Source of the DNA: Flavobacterium phycosphaerae
GTDB taxonomy: Bacteria > Bacteroidota > Bacteroidia > Flavobacteriales > Flavobacteriaceae
Length of the DNA: 64,000 nt
Assembly (NCBI RefSeq): GCF_010119235.1
Contig: NZ_JAAATZ010000001.1
Coordinates: 1,022,501 to 1,086,500 of the forward strand
Reading direction: 5' to 3'
This document shows positions 26,156-35,440 of the stretch, in pieces. The translations under genes were made by a program, and so were the position numbers. A model generated the notes under the pieces. It was not told the origin of the DNA. It worked only from the letters and a program-made list of their open reading frames with translations, and made no database searches. How positions within the stretch are numbered: position 1 is the stretch's first letter; each line of letters starts with the position of its first letter.

Positions 26156-26190
26156 AAAAGCCCCGAGTAATCAGGGCTTTTATTTTTTAT
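26156..26190. terminator. Bidirectional terminator between the barrel gene and gltX
   Basis: AAAAGCCC pairs with GGGCTTTT around a 10-base loop (26164-26173), with T-rich sequence on both sides, so it can serve both converging genes. Confidence 0.85.
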
Positions 26191-27692
26191 AAATTTTCAA
26201 TGGCTTTTTCCAAACGTTTGATCGTTTCTTCTTTGCCGATGAGTTCTACAATATCAAAAAGATGAGGGCCTTTTAACGCACCTACCAAACTCAAACGGAA
26301 AGGCTGCATCACTTTACCCATCCCAATTTCATTTTGAGTCATCCAGTCTTTTACAATGGTTTCTATATTTACCGAAGTGAAATCACTTACGTTTTCTATT
26401 ACCGAAATCAATTCCTGCATTAAACGTGGTGTATGTTCATTCCAGTTTTTAGTGGCTTTTTCATCATAAGTAGTTGGTGCTTCAAAAAAGAAATTACTCA
26501 TTTCCCAGAACTCAGAAACGAAATTTGCACGCTCTTTTATTAACGAAACTATCTTTACTAAGGTCGTATAATCTACCTCAATTCCTTTTTCGTGAAGATA
26601 ATAAGCATAGCTTTTTGCCAAACTTTCATCGCTTTGTTTCTGTAAATATTGGTGATTGAACCATTTGTTTTTATCAGGATCAAACTTAGCTCCGGCTTTG
26701 TGAACTCTGTTTAAATCAAATTTTTCAACCAATTCTTCTAATGAAAATAATTCTTGATCTGTGCCGTCATTCCAGCCTAATAGTGCTAAAAAGTTAACCA
26801 CCGCTTCCGGGAAAAATCCTTTTTCTCTGTAACCTGAGGAAATCCCTTCTTCACTTTTCCATTCCAATGGAAATACCGGAAAGCCCATTTTATCGCCATC
26901 GCGTTTCGATAATTTTCCGTTGCCTATTGGTTTTAATATCAATGGTAAATGGGCAAACGCAGGTGCTTCCCAACCAAAAGCTTTATACAACAAACAATGC
27001 AACGGCATCGAAGGCAACCATTCTTCACCACGAATGACGTGTGATGTTTCCATCAAATGGTCATCAACTATATTAGCCAAATGATAGGTTGGCATTCCAT
27101 CACTTTTGAATAAAACTTTATCGTCCAGTAAATTGGTTTCAAACTTAATATCGCCACGAATAATGTCATGCAAATGCAATGTTTCATTAACCGGTGTTTT
27201 AAATCGAATGACATAATCTTCTCCGGCAGCAATTCTTTTCTCGGTTTCTTCTTTAGAAATAACTAAAGAGGTATCGAGTTTTTCGCGATTGTGCCAGTTG
27301 TAAATAAAAGTTTTCCCTTCCGCTTCGTGTTGTTTTCTATGCGCATCCAATGCTTCAGCCGTGTCAAAAGCATAATAAGCCCAACCCGAATTTACCAATT
27401 GATCCGCATATTGTTTGTACAATGGTTTTCTTTCCGATTGGCGGTAAGGGCCAAATTTTTCGTTCTTTCCAACCGTTTCGCTTGGCGATATACCTAACCA
27501 TTCTAAAGCTTCAAAGATGTAGGCTTCTGCTCCGGGAACGAAACGATTTTGGTCGGTATCTTCTATGCGTAAATAGAAAACGCCATTATGTTTTCGGGCA
27601 AATAAATAATTAAACAGGGCAGTACGAACACCACCAATGTGTAACGGTCCGGTAGGACTGGGAGCAAAACGAACTCTAACGGGTCTTGACAT
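26187..27692 (-). CDS. gltX: Glutamate--tRNA ligase
   Basis: A 501-residue class I synthetase. The HIGH motif is in RFAPSPTGPLHIGGVRTALF (about 7-26), the KMSKS equivalent is GKLSKRDGDKMGFP (about 261-274), and a helical anticodon-binding C-terminal domain follows. The RIEDTDQNRF segment is typical. Length is standard. It has a candidate promoter (27744-27751) and shares a bidirectional terminator with the barrel gene. Confidence 0.96.
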   Translation of the reverse strand: MSRPVRVRFAPSPTGPLHIGGVRTALFNYLFARKHNGVFYLRIEDTDQNRFVPGAEAYIFEALEWLGISPSETVGKNEKFGPYRQSERKPLYKQYADQLVNSGWAYYAFDTAEALDAHRKQHEAEGKTFIYNWHNREKLDTSLVISKEETEKRIAAGEDYVIRFKTPVNETLHLHDIIRGDIKFETNLLDDKVLFKSDGMPTYHLANIVDDHLMETSHVIRGEEWLPSMPLHCLLYKAFGWEAPAFAHLPLILKPIGNGKLSKRDGDKMGFPVFPLEWKSEEGISSGYREKGFFPEAVVNFLALLGWNDGTDQELFSLEELVEKFDLNRVHKAGAKFDPDKNKWFNHQYLQKQSDESLAKSYAYYLHEKGIEVDYTTLVKIVSLIKERANFVSEFWEMSNFFFEAPTTYDEKATKNWNEHTPRLMQELISVIENVSDFTSVNIETIVKDWMTQNEIGMGKVMQPFRLSLVGALKGPHLFDIVELIGKEETIKRLEKAIENL

Positions 27693-27743
27693 TTTTATAC
27701 TTTATAATTTTCAAATTAACATTGAGCTTCCTCAAATGTGGTG

Positions 27744-27751
27744 CAAAGATA
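27744..27751 (-). promoter_or_regulatory. -7 promoter element TATCTTTG for gltX
   Basis: A TAnnTTTG match on the minus strand, about 51 bases before the gltX start codon. Confidence 0.5.
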
Positions 27752-27858
27752 AAATTTAATTAGCCACTTATAATCGAATTTTCATTGGCAATTTTTTAAC
27801 GCTTGGGTATTCAGTAAAAATTGTACATTTATCGGTTATAAAAAAGAATTGCAACAAA

Positions 27859-30800
27859 GTGGAAAAATCAAACCTTATTTATCAAAAGCTGGAAGACTTC
27901 ATCAAGAAGTTTTATACCAATGAATTACTAAGAGGCACTATTTTTTTCGTCGGATTGGGATTGCTGTATTTTATCTTCACGCTTTTTGTGGAATATTTTC
28001 TTTGGTTAAAACCAACCGCCAGAACCATTCTCTTTTCGTTGTTTATTATTGTTGAGCTTTTTCTGTTGTTGCGGTTTATTTTGTTTCCTCTTTTCAAACT
28101 TTTTAAACTCCAAAAAGGGATTGATTACAAAGAAGCTTCTACCATTATCGGCAATCATTTCAATGAAGTAGGCGACAAGCTAACTAACTTTTTACAATTA
28201 ACACAAGATCAAAACAAGTCAGAATTATTGTTGGCATCGATAGATCAAAAGGCCGGGACATTGCAACCGGTACCTTTTGGTAATGCAATCAATCTGACTA
28301 AAAATAAAAAATATCTGCCTCTTGCTGTAATTCCAATTTTGTTCTTTTTGTTTTTCCTGATTTCGGGAAAAGGAGAAATTTTATCACAAAGTTTGAATCG
28401 AGTAGTGCATTTTAAACAGCAGTTTTTGCCACCGGCACCATTTGAATTTGTGGTGCTGAATAACAACTTACAAACAGAACAGAATAAAGATTTTCTGCTG
28501 AAAGTTAAAACGGTTGGGAATGTGGTTCCTGAGAATGCCTTAATTTTTATTGGTGATGAAAGTTATTTTATGGAAACCAACAAGGCGGGTGAATTTGAAT
28601 TTGTCATTCCGAAGCCATCTGAAGATTTAGAATTTCATATCGAAGCCAACGATGTTTCTTCTCACGATTATGAGTTAAAAGTGGTGACAGTTCCTTCTAT
28701 CGCTAATTTTGAAATGGTATTAAATTTTCCGGGTTATTTGAATAAAAAATCAGAAGTAATAAAAGGCACAGGCAATGCTATCATTCCTGAAGGAACTAGA
28801 GTTACTTGGCGTATGAACACTTTGGCTACCCAAAAAGTTGACTGGGTGAATGAGAGCAATCATTTTACTTTTACCAAAAATGAGAACCAGTTTTTATTGT
28901 CCAAAAGCATACTTCAAAATATAGATTATCAAATCTTGACCTCTAATGCAAAAGTTCAGAATTACGAGAAACTGAATTATCAGATTTCAGTAATTAAAGA
29001 TCAGTTTCCAACTATTACAGTCAATAATGCTCCGGATAGTTTAAAAGTAAACAAGAATTTTGTGCTGGGCCAGGTTTCAGACGATTACGGATTATCTAAG
29101 CTTCAAATTATCTATTATCCAAAAGACAGGCCAACGGCCGCTAAAAAAGCTCCGATTAACGTTAAGAGAGACGTCTACGACCAGTTTGTGTTTTCTTTCC
29201 CAAGCAACCTTCCGGTTGAAGAAGGAGTTTCTTATGAATACTATTTTGAGATTTTTGACAATGATGCTATTCACAATTATAAAAGTACCAAGTCTTCCGT
29301 TTTTAGTAACCGAATTGCAACCGAAACCGAGAAACAGGATGAAATGCTACAACAGCAAAATGACAACATTAATTCTTTGGCCAAATCGTTAAAAGCACAA
29401 GACAAGCAACTTTCCGAAATGGATAAATTGCAAAAAATGGGCAAAGAGAAAGATAATTTAGAATATAAAGAGCAACAAAAAATTGATGATTTTATTCAGC
29501 GTCAAAAGCAACAGGATGAGATAATGAAGGAGTTCTCGGAGAAGATGAAAGACAATTTAGAGCAATTCAAAACTGAGAAGAAAGACGAAAAAAAGGAACT
29601 GCTTCAGGATCGTTTAGAAAAGACTAAAGAAGAATTAGAAAAGAATCAAAAACTTCTTGAAGAACTTAAAAAACTGAATGACAAAATAAGCAAAGAAGAG
29701 TTGTTCGAAAAAATGGAGAAATTCCAGCAAGCCAGTAAAAATCAAACCAAGAGTTTGGAGCAATTGGTTGAGTTGACTAAACGTTATTATGTAGAGAAAA
29801 AGGCTGAACAAATTGCAGATAAACTGGAAAAGCTCGCTAAGAAACAAGACAAGCTTGCTGAAAAAAATGAAGAGAATAGTGCCGACAAGCAAGACGAAAT
29901 TAATAAAGAATTCGACAAGCTACAGGAAGAATTAAAAGATCTCGAAAAGGAAAACAAGGAGTTAAAAGCGCCAATGGATATTCCAAAAACAGATGAGAAA
30001 GAGAAAAGTATTGACGAAGATTTAAAAGACGCCAAAGAACAATTGCAGAAGCAACAAAAGGCCAAAGCAAAGCCAAAACAAAAAAGTGCTTCCAAAAAAA
30101 TGAAGCAAATGAGTATGCAGATGATGGAGGGAATGGATGCCGGTGAAATGGAGCAAATGGAAGAAGATGTTGCTATGTTGCGTCAAATTCTTGATAATCT
30201 TTTAGCTTATTCTTTTTCGCAGGAAGATGTATTGAAACAGTTCAAGAACTTAAAAAGAGGCGCACCTTCATTTAATAAGAATTTAAAGATTCAGCAAGAT
30301 CTAAAACAACAATTCAAACATGTGGATGATAGTTTGTTTGCCATGTCATTGCGTAATCCGAAAATCGCTGAAGATATTACTAAAGAAATCGGAAACGTAC
30401 AGTACAATGTCGACAAAGCAATTGAAACATTAGTAGAGGCTAATATTCCTAAAGGGAATTCACACCAACAATATGCTGTTTCTTCAGCAAATAAATTAGC
30501 CGACATGTTAAGTGATATTTTGAATAGTATGCAAATGCAGATGCAAATGCCGGGAGAAGGAAAAGGTAAACCAAAGCCTGGGCAAGGAGAAGGAATGCAG
30601 CTCCCTGATATCATTAAAAAACAAGATGGTCTTGGGGAAATGATGCAAAAGGGAATGAAGAAAGGGCAAAAACCCGGTGAAAAACCCGGTGATGGCAAAG
30701 AAGGCAATCAAGGCGAAAAACCTGGTGGCCAACAAGGAAATAAAGGAGGAAAGGGACAAAATGGAGGCAACTCCGGCCAGGGCAAAGGAAATGAAAAAGG

Positions 30801-31236
30801 AGGAGAAGAAGGGCAAGACGGCGAAGGTGATGCTAAAGCCATTATGGAGATTTATAAAGAACAACAACAATTGCGTGAGGCTTTGGAGAAAGAATTGAAG
30901 AAGCAAGGGATGGGAGGTAATGGTCAAAACACCCTAGATCAAATGAAGCAAATTGAAAAACAGTTGTTGAACAAAGGGTTCAATAATGAAACGCTTCAAA
31001 AGATACTTAACGTTAAATATGAATTGTTGAAACTTGAAAAAGCATTGCAACAACAAGGCGAAGATAAGAAGCGACAATCCGAAACTAACAAGAAAGAATT
31101 TAGCAATCAAGCCAATGCATTACCTACCAGACTTCAAGAATATTTAAATAGTATTGAAATTTTAAATAGACAAAGCTTACCTTTGCGCTCCAATTTTAAC
31201 CAAAAGGTTCAAGAATATTTTAAAACCAATGATTAG
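27859..31236 (+). CDS. DUF4175 family large membrane protein
   Basis: A 1125-residue protein. The N-terminus has membrane helices at about 22-46, 52-75 and 154-172, then a periplasmic beta-rich region (about 190-480). A very long coiled coil follows (about 495-760), dominated by Lys, Glu and Gln. The last part (about 880-1000) is low-complexity Gly/Lys/Gln/Pro (for example KPGQGEGMQLPD, GGNSGQGKGNEKGGEEG) before a final helical segment. This is the DUF4175 architecture of Bacteroidota; function unknown. The start is GTG, since no in-frame ATG fits. It overlaps ybeY by 8 bases. Confidence 0.85.
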   Translation: MEKSNLIYQKLEDFIKKFYTNELLRGTIFFVGLGLLYFIFTLFVEYFLWLKPTARTILFSLFIIVELFLLLRFILFPLFKLFKLQKGIDYKEASTIIGNHFNEVGDKLTNFLQLTQDQNKSELLLASIDQKAGTLQPVPFGNAINLTKNKKYLPLAVIPILFFLFFLISGKGEILSQSLNRVVHFKQQFLPPAPFEFVVLNNNLQTEQNKDFLLKVKTVGNVVPENALIFIGDESYFMETNKAGEFEFVIPKPSEDLEFHIEANDVSSHDYELKVVTVPSIANFEMVLNFPGYLNKKSEVIKGTGNAIIPEGTRVTWRMNTLATQKVDWVNESNHFTFTKNENQFLLSKSILQNIDYQILTSNAKVQNYEKLNYQISVIKDQFPTITVNNAPDSLKVNKNFVLGQVSDDYGLSKLQIIYYPKDRPTAAKKAPINVKRDVYDQFVFSFPSNLPVEEGVSYEYYFEIFDNDAIHNYKSTKSSVFSNRIATETEKQDEMLQQQNDNINSLAKSLKAQDKQLSEMDKLQKMGKEKDNLEYKEQQKIDDFIQRQKQQDEIMKEFSEKMKDNLEQFKTEKKDEKKELLQDRLEKTKEELEKNQKLLEELKKLNDKISKEELFEKMEKFQQASKNQTKSLEQLVELTKRYYVEKKAEQIADKLEKLAKKQDKLAEKNEENSADKQDEINKEFDKLQEELKDLEKENKELKAPMDIPKTDEKEKSIDEDLKDAKEQLQKQQKAKAKPKQKSASKKMKQMSMQMMEGMDAGEMEQMEEDVAMLRQILDNLLAYSFSQEDVLKQFKNLKRGAPSFNKNLKIQQDLKQQFKHVDDSLFAMSLRNPKIAEDITKEIGNVQYNVDKAIETLVEANIPKGNSHQQYAVSSANKLADMLSDILNSMQMQMQMPGEGKGKPKPGQGEGMQLPDIIKKQDGLGEMMQKGMKKGQKPGEKPGDGKEGNQGEKPGGQQGNKGGKGQNGGNSGQGKGNEKGGEEGQDGEGDAKAIMEIYKEQQQLREALEKELKKQGMGGNGQNTLDQMKQIEKQLLNKGFNNETLQKILNVKYELLKLEKALQQQGEDKKRQSETNKKEFSNQANALPTRLQEYLNSIEILNRQSLPLRSNFNQKVQEYFKTND

Positions 31237-31648
31237 TTTTAATTACGAGTTAGATTTTGCTTTAGATAATGAGGTAGCTTATGCTGAATGGATTTCCAAA
31301 GTCATAAGCTCCGAAATAAAGAACGAAGGAGAGATTAATTATATCTTCTGTGACGATGATTATTTATTGGAAATAAACCAACAATACCTCGATCACGATA
31401 CATTAACAGACATCATTAGCTTTGACTATTCTGTCGGAAACGAATTACATGGCGATATTTTTATTTCTATTGAAAGAGTTCGTGACAATGCTAATGATTT
31501 TAATGTTTCTTTTGATGATGAATTGAAAAGAGTCATGGCTCATGGTGTACTTCATTATTGCGGATACAAAGATAAGTCTGAGAAAGATGAGCGAGTAATG
31601 CGTGATAAAGAAGAAGAAAAAATACTAATGTTCCACGTGAAACAATAA
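31229..31648 (+). CDS. ybeY: rRNA maturation RNase YbeY
   Basis: A 139-residue endoribonuclease-family protein needed for 16S rRNA 3' processing in bacteria where it has been studied. The family core is present: DTLTDIISFDYS and the metal-binding segment HGVLHYCGYKD (about 111-121). The third His of the usual HGxLHLxGYDH motif is replaced by Lys-Asp here. The last codons (FHVK) are embedded in a parS-like sequence. It overlaps the DUF4175 gene by 8 bases, so it is probably translated from the same message. Confidence 0.9.
   Translation: MISFNYELDFALDNEVAYAEWISKVISSEIKNEGEINYIFCDDDYLLEINQQYLDHDTLTDIISFDYSVGNELHGDIFISIERVRDNANDFNVSFDDELKRVMAHGVLHYCGYKDKSEKDERVMRDKEEEKILMFHVKQ
31629..31644. promoter_or_regulatory. 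parS-like site 1 (ParB-binding palindrome)
   Basis: TGTTCCACGTGAAACA differs by one base from the widely conserved parS palindrome TGTTTCACGTGAAACA. It lies inside the last codons of ybeY. Confidence 0.75.
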
Positions 31649-31728
31649 TGATTGAGGAATTTAAGTTTTGGGATTCGATAAATCATTTCCCAATACCTAA
31701 ACTCCCAATTCCTTAATCCTAAATAAAA

Positions 31729-33600
31729 ATGTTTTTAGAAAAATACGATACAATTGTAGTAGGGGCTGGGCACGCTGGTTGTGAAGCAGCAGCAGCATCA
31801 GCCAATATGGGTTGCAAAACATTGTTAATTACAATGAGCTTGCAAAACATTGCTCAAATGTCATGCAATCCTGCTATGGGCGGAATCGCCAAAGGACAAA
31901 TTGTTCGTGAAATAGATGCGCTTGGAGGTTATTCCGGAATTGTTTCGGATAAAACTGCCGTACAATTCAAGATGCTCAACAAATCCAAAGGACCGGCCAT
32001 GTGGTCCCCAAGAGTGCAAAGCGACCGTATGCGTTTCTCTGAAGAGTGGCGGTTAATGCTTGAACGCACACCTAATCTTGATTTCTACCAGGAAATGGTA
32101 AAAGGGCTTTTGATTAAAGATAATAAAATTGAAGGTGTTGTTACTTCTCTTGGAATTGAAATTAAAGCCAAAACGGTTGTGCTGACTAATGGTACTTTTC
32201 TTAACGGATTAATCCACATAGGAGACAAACAATTCGGTGGAGGCAGAGCCGGTGAAAGTGCCGCCTACGGAATAACGGAAGATTTGATTAAAGTGGGTTT
32301 CGAAGCCGGGAGAATGAAAACCGGAACACCACCCAGAGTGGATGGGCGCTCTTTGGATTATTCTAAAATGCGTGAAGAACCAGGTGATTTAGTTCCGGAT
32401 AAGTTTTCTTATTCCGACGAAACTAAACCATTAACACATCAAATTCTTTGTCACATGACTTATACTTCCAACGAAGTGCACAACATACTTCGCGAAGGCT
32501 TTGACAGATCTCCAATGTTCAATGGTAGAATTAAAAGTATTGGCCCAAGATATTGTCCGTCTATAGAAGATAAAATTAATCGTTTTGCTGATAAAGAAAG
32601 ACACCAACTTTTTGTTGAACCGGAAGGATGGAACACGGTTGAAGTATATGTAAATGGTTTTTCCACCTCGCTGCCCGAAGATATTCAGTTTAAAGCTTTG
32701 CGTTCTGTGGAAGGATTTGAAAAAGTTAAGTTTTTCCGCCCGGGTTATGCAATCGAATATGATTATTTCCCGCCAACACAGTTAAAGCATACCTTAGAAA
32801 CTAAACTAGTTGAAGGTTTATATTTCGCCGGACAAATAAACGGTACTACCGGATACGAGGAAGCCGCCTCTCAGGGATTAATGGCAGGAATCAATGCTGC
32901 TCTTAAAGTGAAAGAGCAAGAGCCAATGATTTTGCGTCGTGATGAAGCTTATATTGGGGTTTTAATTGACGATTTAATCACAAAAGGAACCGAGGAACCT
33001 TATCGAATGTTTACTTCCCGCGCAGAATATAGAACCCTATTGCGTCAGGACAATGCCGATTTCCGTTTAACAGCAAAGTCTTATGAAATAGGATTAGCTT
33101 CTGAAAAACGCTTAAAAAGAATGGAGTATAAATTCAATGAAAGCGAAAAAATGGTCAACTTTTTTAAGGAAACAAGCGTTACGCACGAAGAAGCCAATCC
33201 AATTTTAGTCGAAAAAGAAAGTGCACCTATGTCTCAATCGGATAAAATGTTCAAAGTGTTTTCCCGACCTCAAATTGAATTAGAAGATATTTTGAAGTTT
33301 GAAAAGGTTCAAAATTATATCCAAGAAAATGATTTAGACAAAGAAATAATCGAACAAGCCGAAATCCAAGTTAAGTATTCCGGATACATTGAGAAAGAAA
33401 GAAACAATGCCGAAAAACTAATTCGTTTAGAAGATATTAAAATCCCGGAGAATTTCGATTACGAAAAAATCAAATCCATGTCGATAGAAGCCAAACAGAA
33501 ATTAAGCAAAATCCGTCCGGTAACCATATCGCAAGCCTCCAGAATAAGTGGTGTTTCCCCGGCCGACATTTCGGTATTATTAATCCACATGGGAAGATAA
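31729..33600 (+). CDS. mnmG: tRNA uridine-5-carboxymethylaminomethyl modification enzyme MnmG (GidA)
   Basis: A 623-residue FAD-binding protein that works with MnmE to modify the wobble uridine of several tRNAs. Motifs are the dinucleotide-binding VVGAGHAGCEAA (about 11-22), CNPAMGGIAKGQIVREIDALGG (about 46-67, substrate/FAD region), GGRAGESAAYGI and FAGQINGTTGYEEAA. The C-terminal helical domain is complete. mnmE is not in the window. The gene is bracketed by parS-like sites at 31629 and 33643. Confidence 0.97.
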   Translation: MFLEKYDTIVVGAGHAGCEAAAASANMGCKTLLITMSLQNIAQMSCNPAMGGIAKGQIVREIDALGGYSGIVSDKTAVQFKMLNKSKGPAMWSPRVQSDRMRFSEEWRLMLERTPNLDFYQEMVKGLLIKDNKIEGVVTSLGIEIKAKTVVLTNGTFLNGLIHIGDKQFGGGRAGESAAYGITEDLIKVGFEAGRMKTGTPPRVDGRSLDYSKMREEPGDLVPDKFSYSDETKPLTHQILCHMTYTSNEVHNILREGFDRSPMFNGRIKSIGPRYCPSIEDKINRFADKERHQLFVEPEGWNTVEVYVNGFSTSLPEDIQFKALRSVEGFEKVKFFRPGYAIEYDYFPPTQLKHTLETKLVEGLYFAGQINGTTGYEEAASQGLMAGINAALKVKEQEPMILRRDEAYIGVLIDDLITKGTEEPYRMFTSRAEYRTLLRQDNADFRLTAKSYEIGLASEKRLKRMEYKFNESEKMVNFFKETSVTHEEANPILVEKESAPMSQSDKMFKVFSRPQIELEDILKFEKVQNYIQENDLDKEIIEQAEIQVKYSGYIEKERNNAEKLIRLEDIKIPENFDYEKIKSMSIEAKQKLSKIRPVTISQASRISGVSPADISVLLIHMGR

Positions 33601-33642
33601 TCTTTAAAGTAAATTTAAAACCCTAATCCAAATTCAAAGAGC

Positions 33643-33656
33643 GTTCCACGTGAAAC
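33643..33656. promoter_or_regulatory. parS-like site 2 (ParB-binding palindrome)
   Basis: GTTCCACGTGAAAC, the same 14-base core with the same single asymmetric base as the site at 31629, located between mnmG and the methyltransferase gene. Confidence 0.7.
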
Positions 33657-33690
33657 CAACTTCGTTAAGCCTTACCAATACAGCCTTTAT

Positions 33691-34536
33691 ATGAGTTTTC
33701 AAAATAATATTTTTTTTCAAAAAGTTAGAGATTATTCTGTTTCCAAAGAAATTTTCGAATTGCATCACAATCCGGAATATGATATGTTGCTTACCTTTCC
33801 TAAACCCAGTTTAGAAAAATTACCCGGATATTATGAAAGCGATGACTATATTTCGCATACGGATGGAAAGCGCTCATTGTTTGAAAGAATGTATCATTTA
33901 ATAAAAAATGTAGCACTCAAAAACAAACTGAAATTAATCAACTCAAAATCTCCTAAAGGGAAATTATTAGATATTGGTGCCGGAACAGGTGACTTTTTAG
34001 TAGTAGCCAAAAACGATGGTTGGCAAATTACCGGAATCGAACCAAGTCCAAAAGCAAAAACAATAGCGATTAATAAAGGAGTAACATTTGCAGATAGTCT
34101 GGCAATGCTGGAAGATAATTCTTTTGATGTAATTACCATGTGGCACGTATTAGAACATGTTCCCAATCTCGAAGAATACATTTCTGAATTAAAAAGATTA
34201 TTGAAACCATCAGGAACCATTGTAATCGCGGTGCCAAATTTCAAATCGTTTGACGCCAACTTTTACGGAAAGTATTGGGCTGCTTTTGATGTGCCGAGAC
34301 ACCTTTGGCATTTCTCCAAAAACGCCATTGCAAAATTGTTTTCAGAAAAAGAAATGAAATTAATGGAAGTACTCCCAATGAAATTTGACAGTTTTTATGT
34401 GAGCTTACTTTCTGAAAAATACAAAACCGGTAAAATGAATTTCATACGAGCATTTTTTGTCGGCCTAAAGTCAAATCTCTCCGGAAACAAAACAAAAGAG
34501 TATTCCTCGCACATTTATATCCTGAAAAACCAGTAA
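33691..34536 (+). CDS. Class I SAM-dependent methyltransferase
   Basis: A 281-residue protein. The SAM-binding motif I is LLDIGAGTGDFLVVA (about 91-105), with the motif IV region DVITMWHVLEHVPNLEEY (about 147-164) and the motif VI region SGTIVIAVPNF. The N-terminal 85 residues are helical and specific to this subfamily. The substrate cannot be inferred. It is transcribed with the mnmG direction but separated by about 90 bases that hold a parS-like site. Confidence 0.85.
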   Translation: MSFQNNIFFQKVRDYSVSKEIFELHHNPEYDMLLTFPKPSLEKLPGYYESDDYISHTDGKRSLFERMYHLIKNVALKNKLKLINSKSPKGKLLDIGAGTGDFLVVAKNDGWQITGIEPSPKAKTIAINKGVTFADSLAMLEDNSFDVITMWHVLEHVPNLEEYISELKRLLKPSGTIVIAVPNFKSFDANFYGKYWAAFDVPRHLWHFSKNAIAKLFSEKEMKLMEVLPMKFDSFYVSLLSEKYKTGKMNFIRAFFVGLKSNLSGNKTKEYSSHIYILKNQ

Positions 34537-34552
34537 AAAGCCATTAAAACGA

Positions 34553-34566
34553 TTGATTTAAATCAA
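34553..34566. promoter_or_regulatory. Perfect CRP/FNR-type palindrome TTGATTTAAATCAA
   Basis: A 14-base perfect inverted repeat matching the FNR consensus TTGATnnnnATCAA. It lies 17 bases after the methyltransferase stop and about 210 bases upstream of the Skp-like gene. AT-richness makes chance occurrence possible. Confidence 0.4.
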
Positions 34567-34651
34567 ATTTACCAAAATGTAAATATACTTATCAGAAATT
34601 CAAAAGTCTTTTAAATCGCTTTATTTAAAGTCAAAAACGATAATCTCAGCC

Positions 34652-34683
34652 AATTATTATAGTATTTAAGATAAATAATAATT
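34652..34683. other. Hairpin upstream of the Skp-like gene
   Basis: AATTATTAT pairs with ATAATAATT around a 14-base loop; outer CGATAAT and ATTATCG segments (34638-34644 and 34680-34686) could extend or compete with it. AT-only stems are weak, so the significance is low. Confidence 0.3.
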
Positions 34684-34746
34684 ATCGCTTTAAAAATGAC
34701 CCAAAAACAGCAATTTCTAACTTTAGATTATTGAATTTTATTTTTA

Positions 34747-34754
34747 TACTTTTG
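34747..34754 (+). promoter_or_regulatory. -7 promoter element TACTTTTG for the Skp-like gene
   Basis: A TAnnTTTG match 22 bases upstream of the start codon. Confidence 0.5.
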
Positions 34755-34776
34755 AAAACCGAAAAAAAAATATAGA

Positions 34777-35340
34777 ATGAAGAAAACAGTTATCCTTTTT
34801 GCAATGGCCATCTCAATTATGTCCTGCAACAAAACTACAGAAACAAAAGAATTCAAAACCGCCTATATCGATACCTCCAAATTGATGGAAGAATCAACAG
34901 AAGCCAAAGATATCGAAGCCAAATACAAAGACAAATCCAAAGTTATGGGAAGTCAGTTAGAAGCTGAAGTTAATCGTTTCAAATCAGAAGCGGCAAGTTT
35001 CAAACAAAATGCAGCTACTAACGGTCAGGCTTGGGCCCAACAAAAAGGAGCTGAATTACAACAAAGAGAACAGCAGTTAAATTATGCGCAACAAGCCATG
35101 TTACAGCAATTACAACAAGAAAGTGGCGTAGAAATGGACTCTTTGGTTAAAACCTATAAAAAAATCATCAAAGATTTTGGTAAAGAAAAAGGGTATGATT
35201 ACATCTACGGAACAGGTGATGCACAATCCATCCTTTATGCCAAAGACAACTATGATATCACCAAAGAGGTTATAAAATTGGTAAACGACAAGTATAAATC
35301 GTCTGATAAAAAAGAAGAAAAACCGGCCGATAAAAAATAA
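34777..35340 (+). CDS. OmpH/Skp-like periplasmic chaperone family lipoprotein
   Basis: A 187-residue protein. The signal peptide ends in a lipobox (SIMSCNK), so it is predicted to be lipid-anchored rather than soluble. The mature part has the Skp-type start (TAYIDTSKLMEESTEAKDIE), a long helical hairpin rich in Gln/Glu/Lys (about 55-120), and the closing GYDYIYGTGDAQSILYA segment. Skp proteins hold outer-membrane proteins during transit. It is a single gene with its own promoter element and terminator. Confidence 0.82.
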   Translation: MKKTVILFAMAISIMSCNKTTETKEFKTAYIDTSKLMEESTEAKDIEAKYKDKSKVMGSQLEAEVNRFKSEAASFKQNAATNGQAWAQQKGAELQQREQQLNYAQQAMLQQLQQESGVEMDSLVKTYKKIIKDFGKEKGYDYIYGTGDAQSILYAKDNYDITKEVIKLVNDKYKSSDKKEEKPADKK

Positions 35341-35360
35341 ACCCGAAAACGGTTAAATTA

Positions 35361-35392
35361 AAAGATCTTCAGTATAGAAGGTCTTTTTTTTT
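35361..35392 (+). terminator. Rho-independent terminator after the Skp-like gene
   Basis: A 10-bp stem AAAGATCTTC/GAAGGTCTTT (one wobble), a 6-base loop and a nine-T run. The end of the T run overlaps the -33 element of the next promoter. Confidence 0.88.
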
Positions 35393-35420
35393 GCGGTTGA
35401 CCTACAATGTTTTATATTTG
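35390..35420 (+). promoter_or_regulatory. Promoter of the PIF1-like helicase gene (TTTG-19-TATATTTG)
   Basis: -33 TTTG at 35390-35393 and -7 TATATTTG at 35413-35420, with a 19-base spacer, the arrangement described for Bacteroidota housekeeping promoters. The ATG is 20 bases downstream. Confidence 0.75.
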
Positions 35421-35440
35421 TTTTTGTAAAAAAATTACCC

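Noticed and set aside
29635..30927. Minus-strand open frames opposite the DUF4175 coiled coil
   Set aside because: Their Ser/Phe/Leu-rich content is the reverse complement of a Lys/Glu/Gly-rich coding region, a composition artefact.
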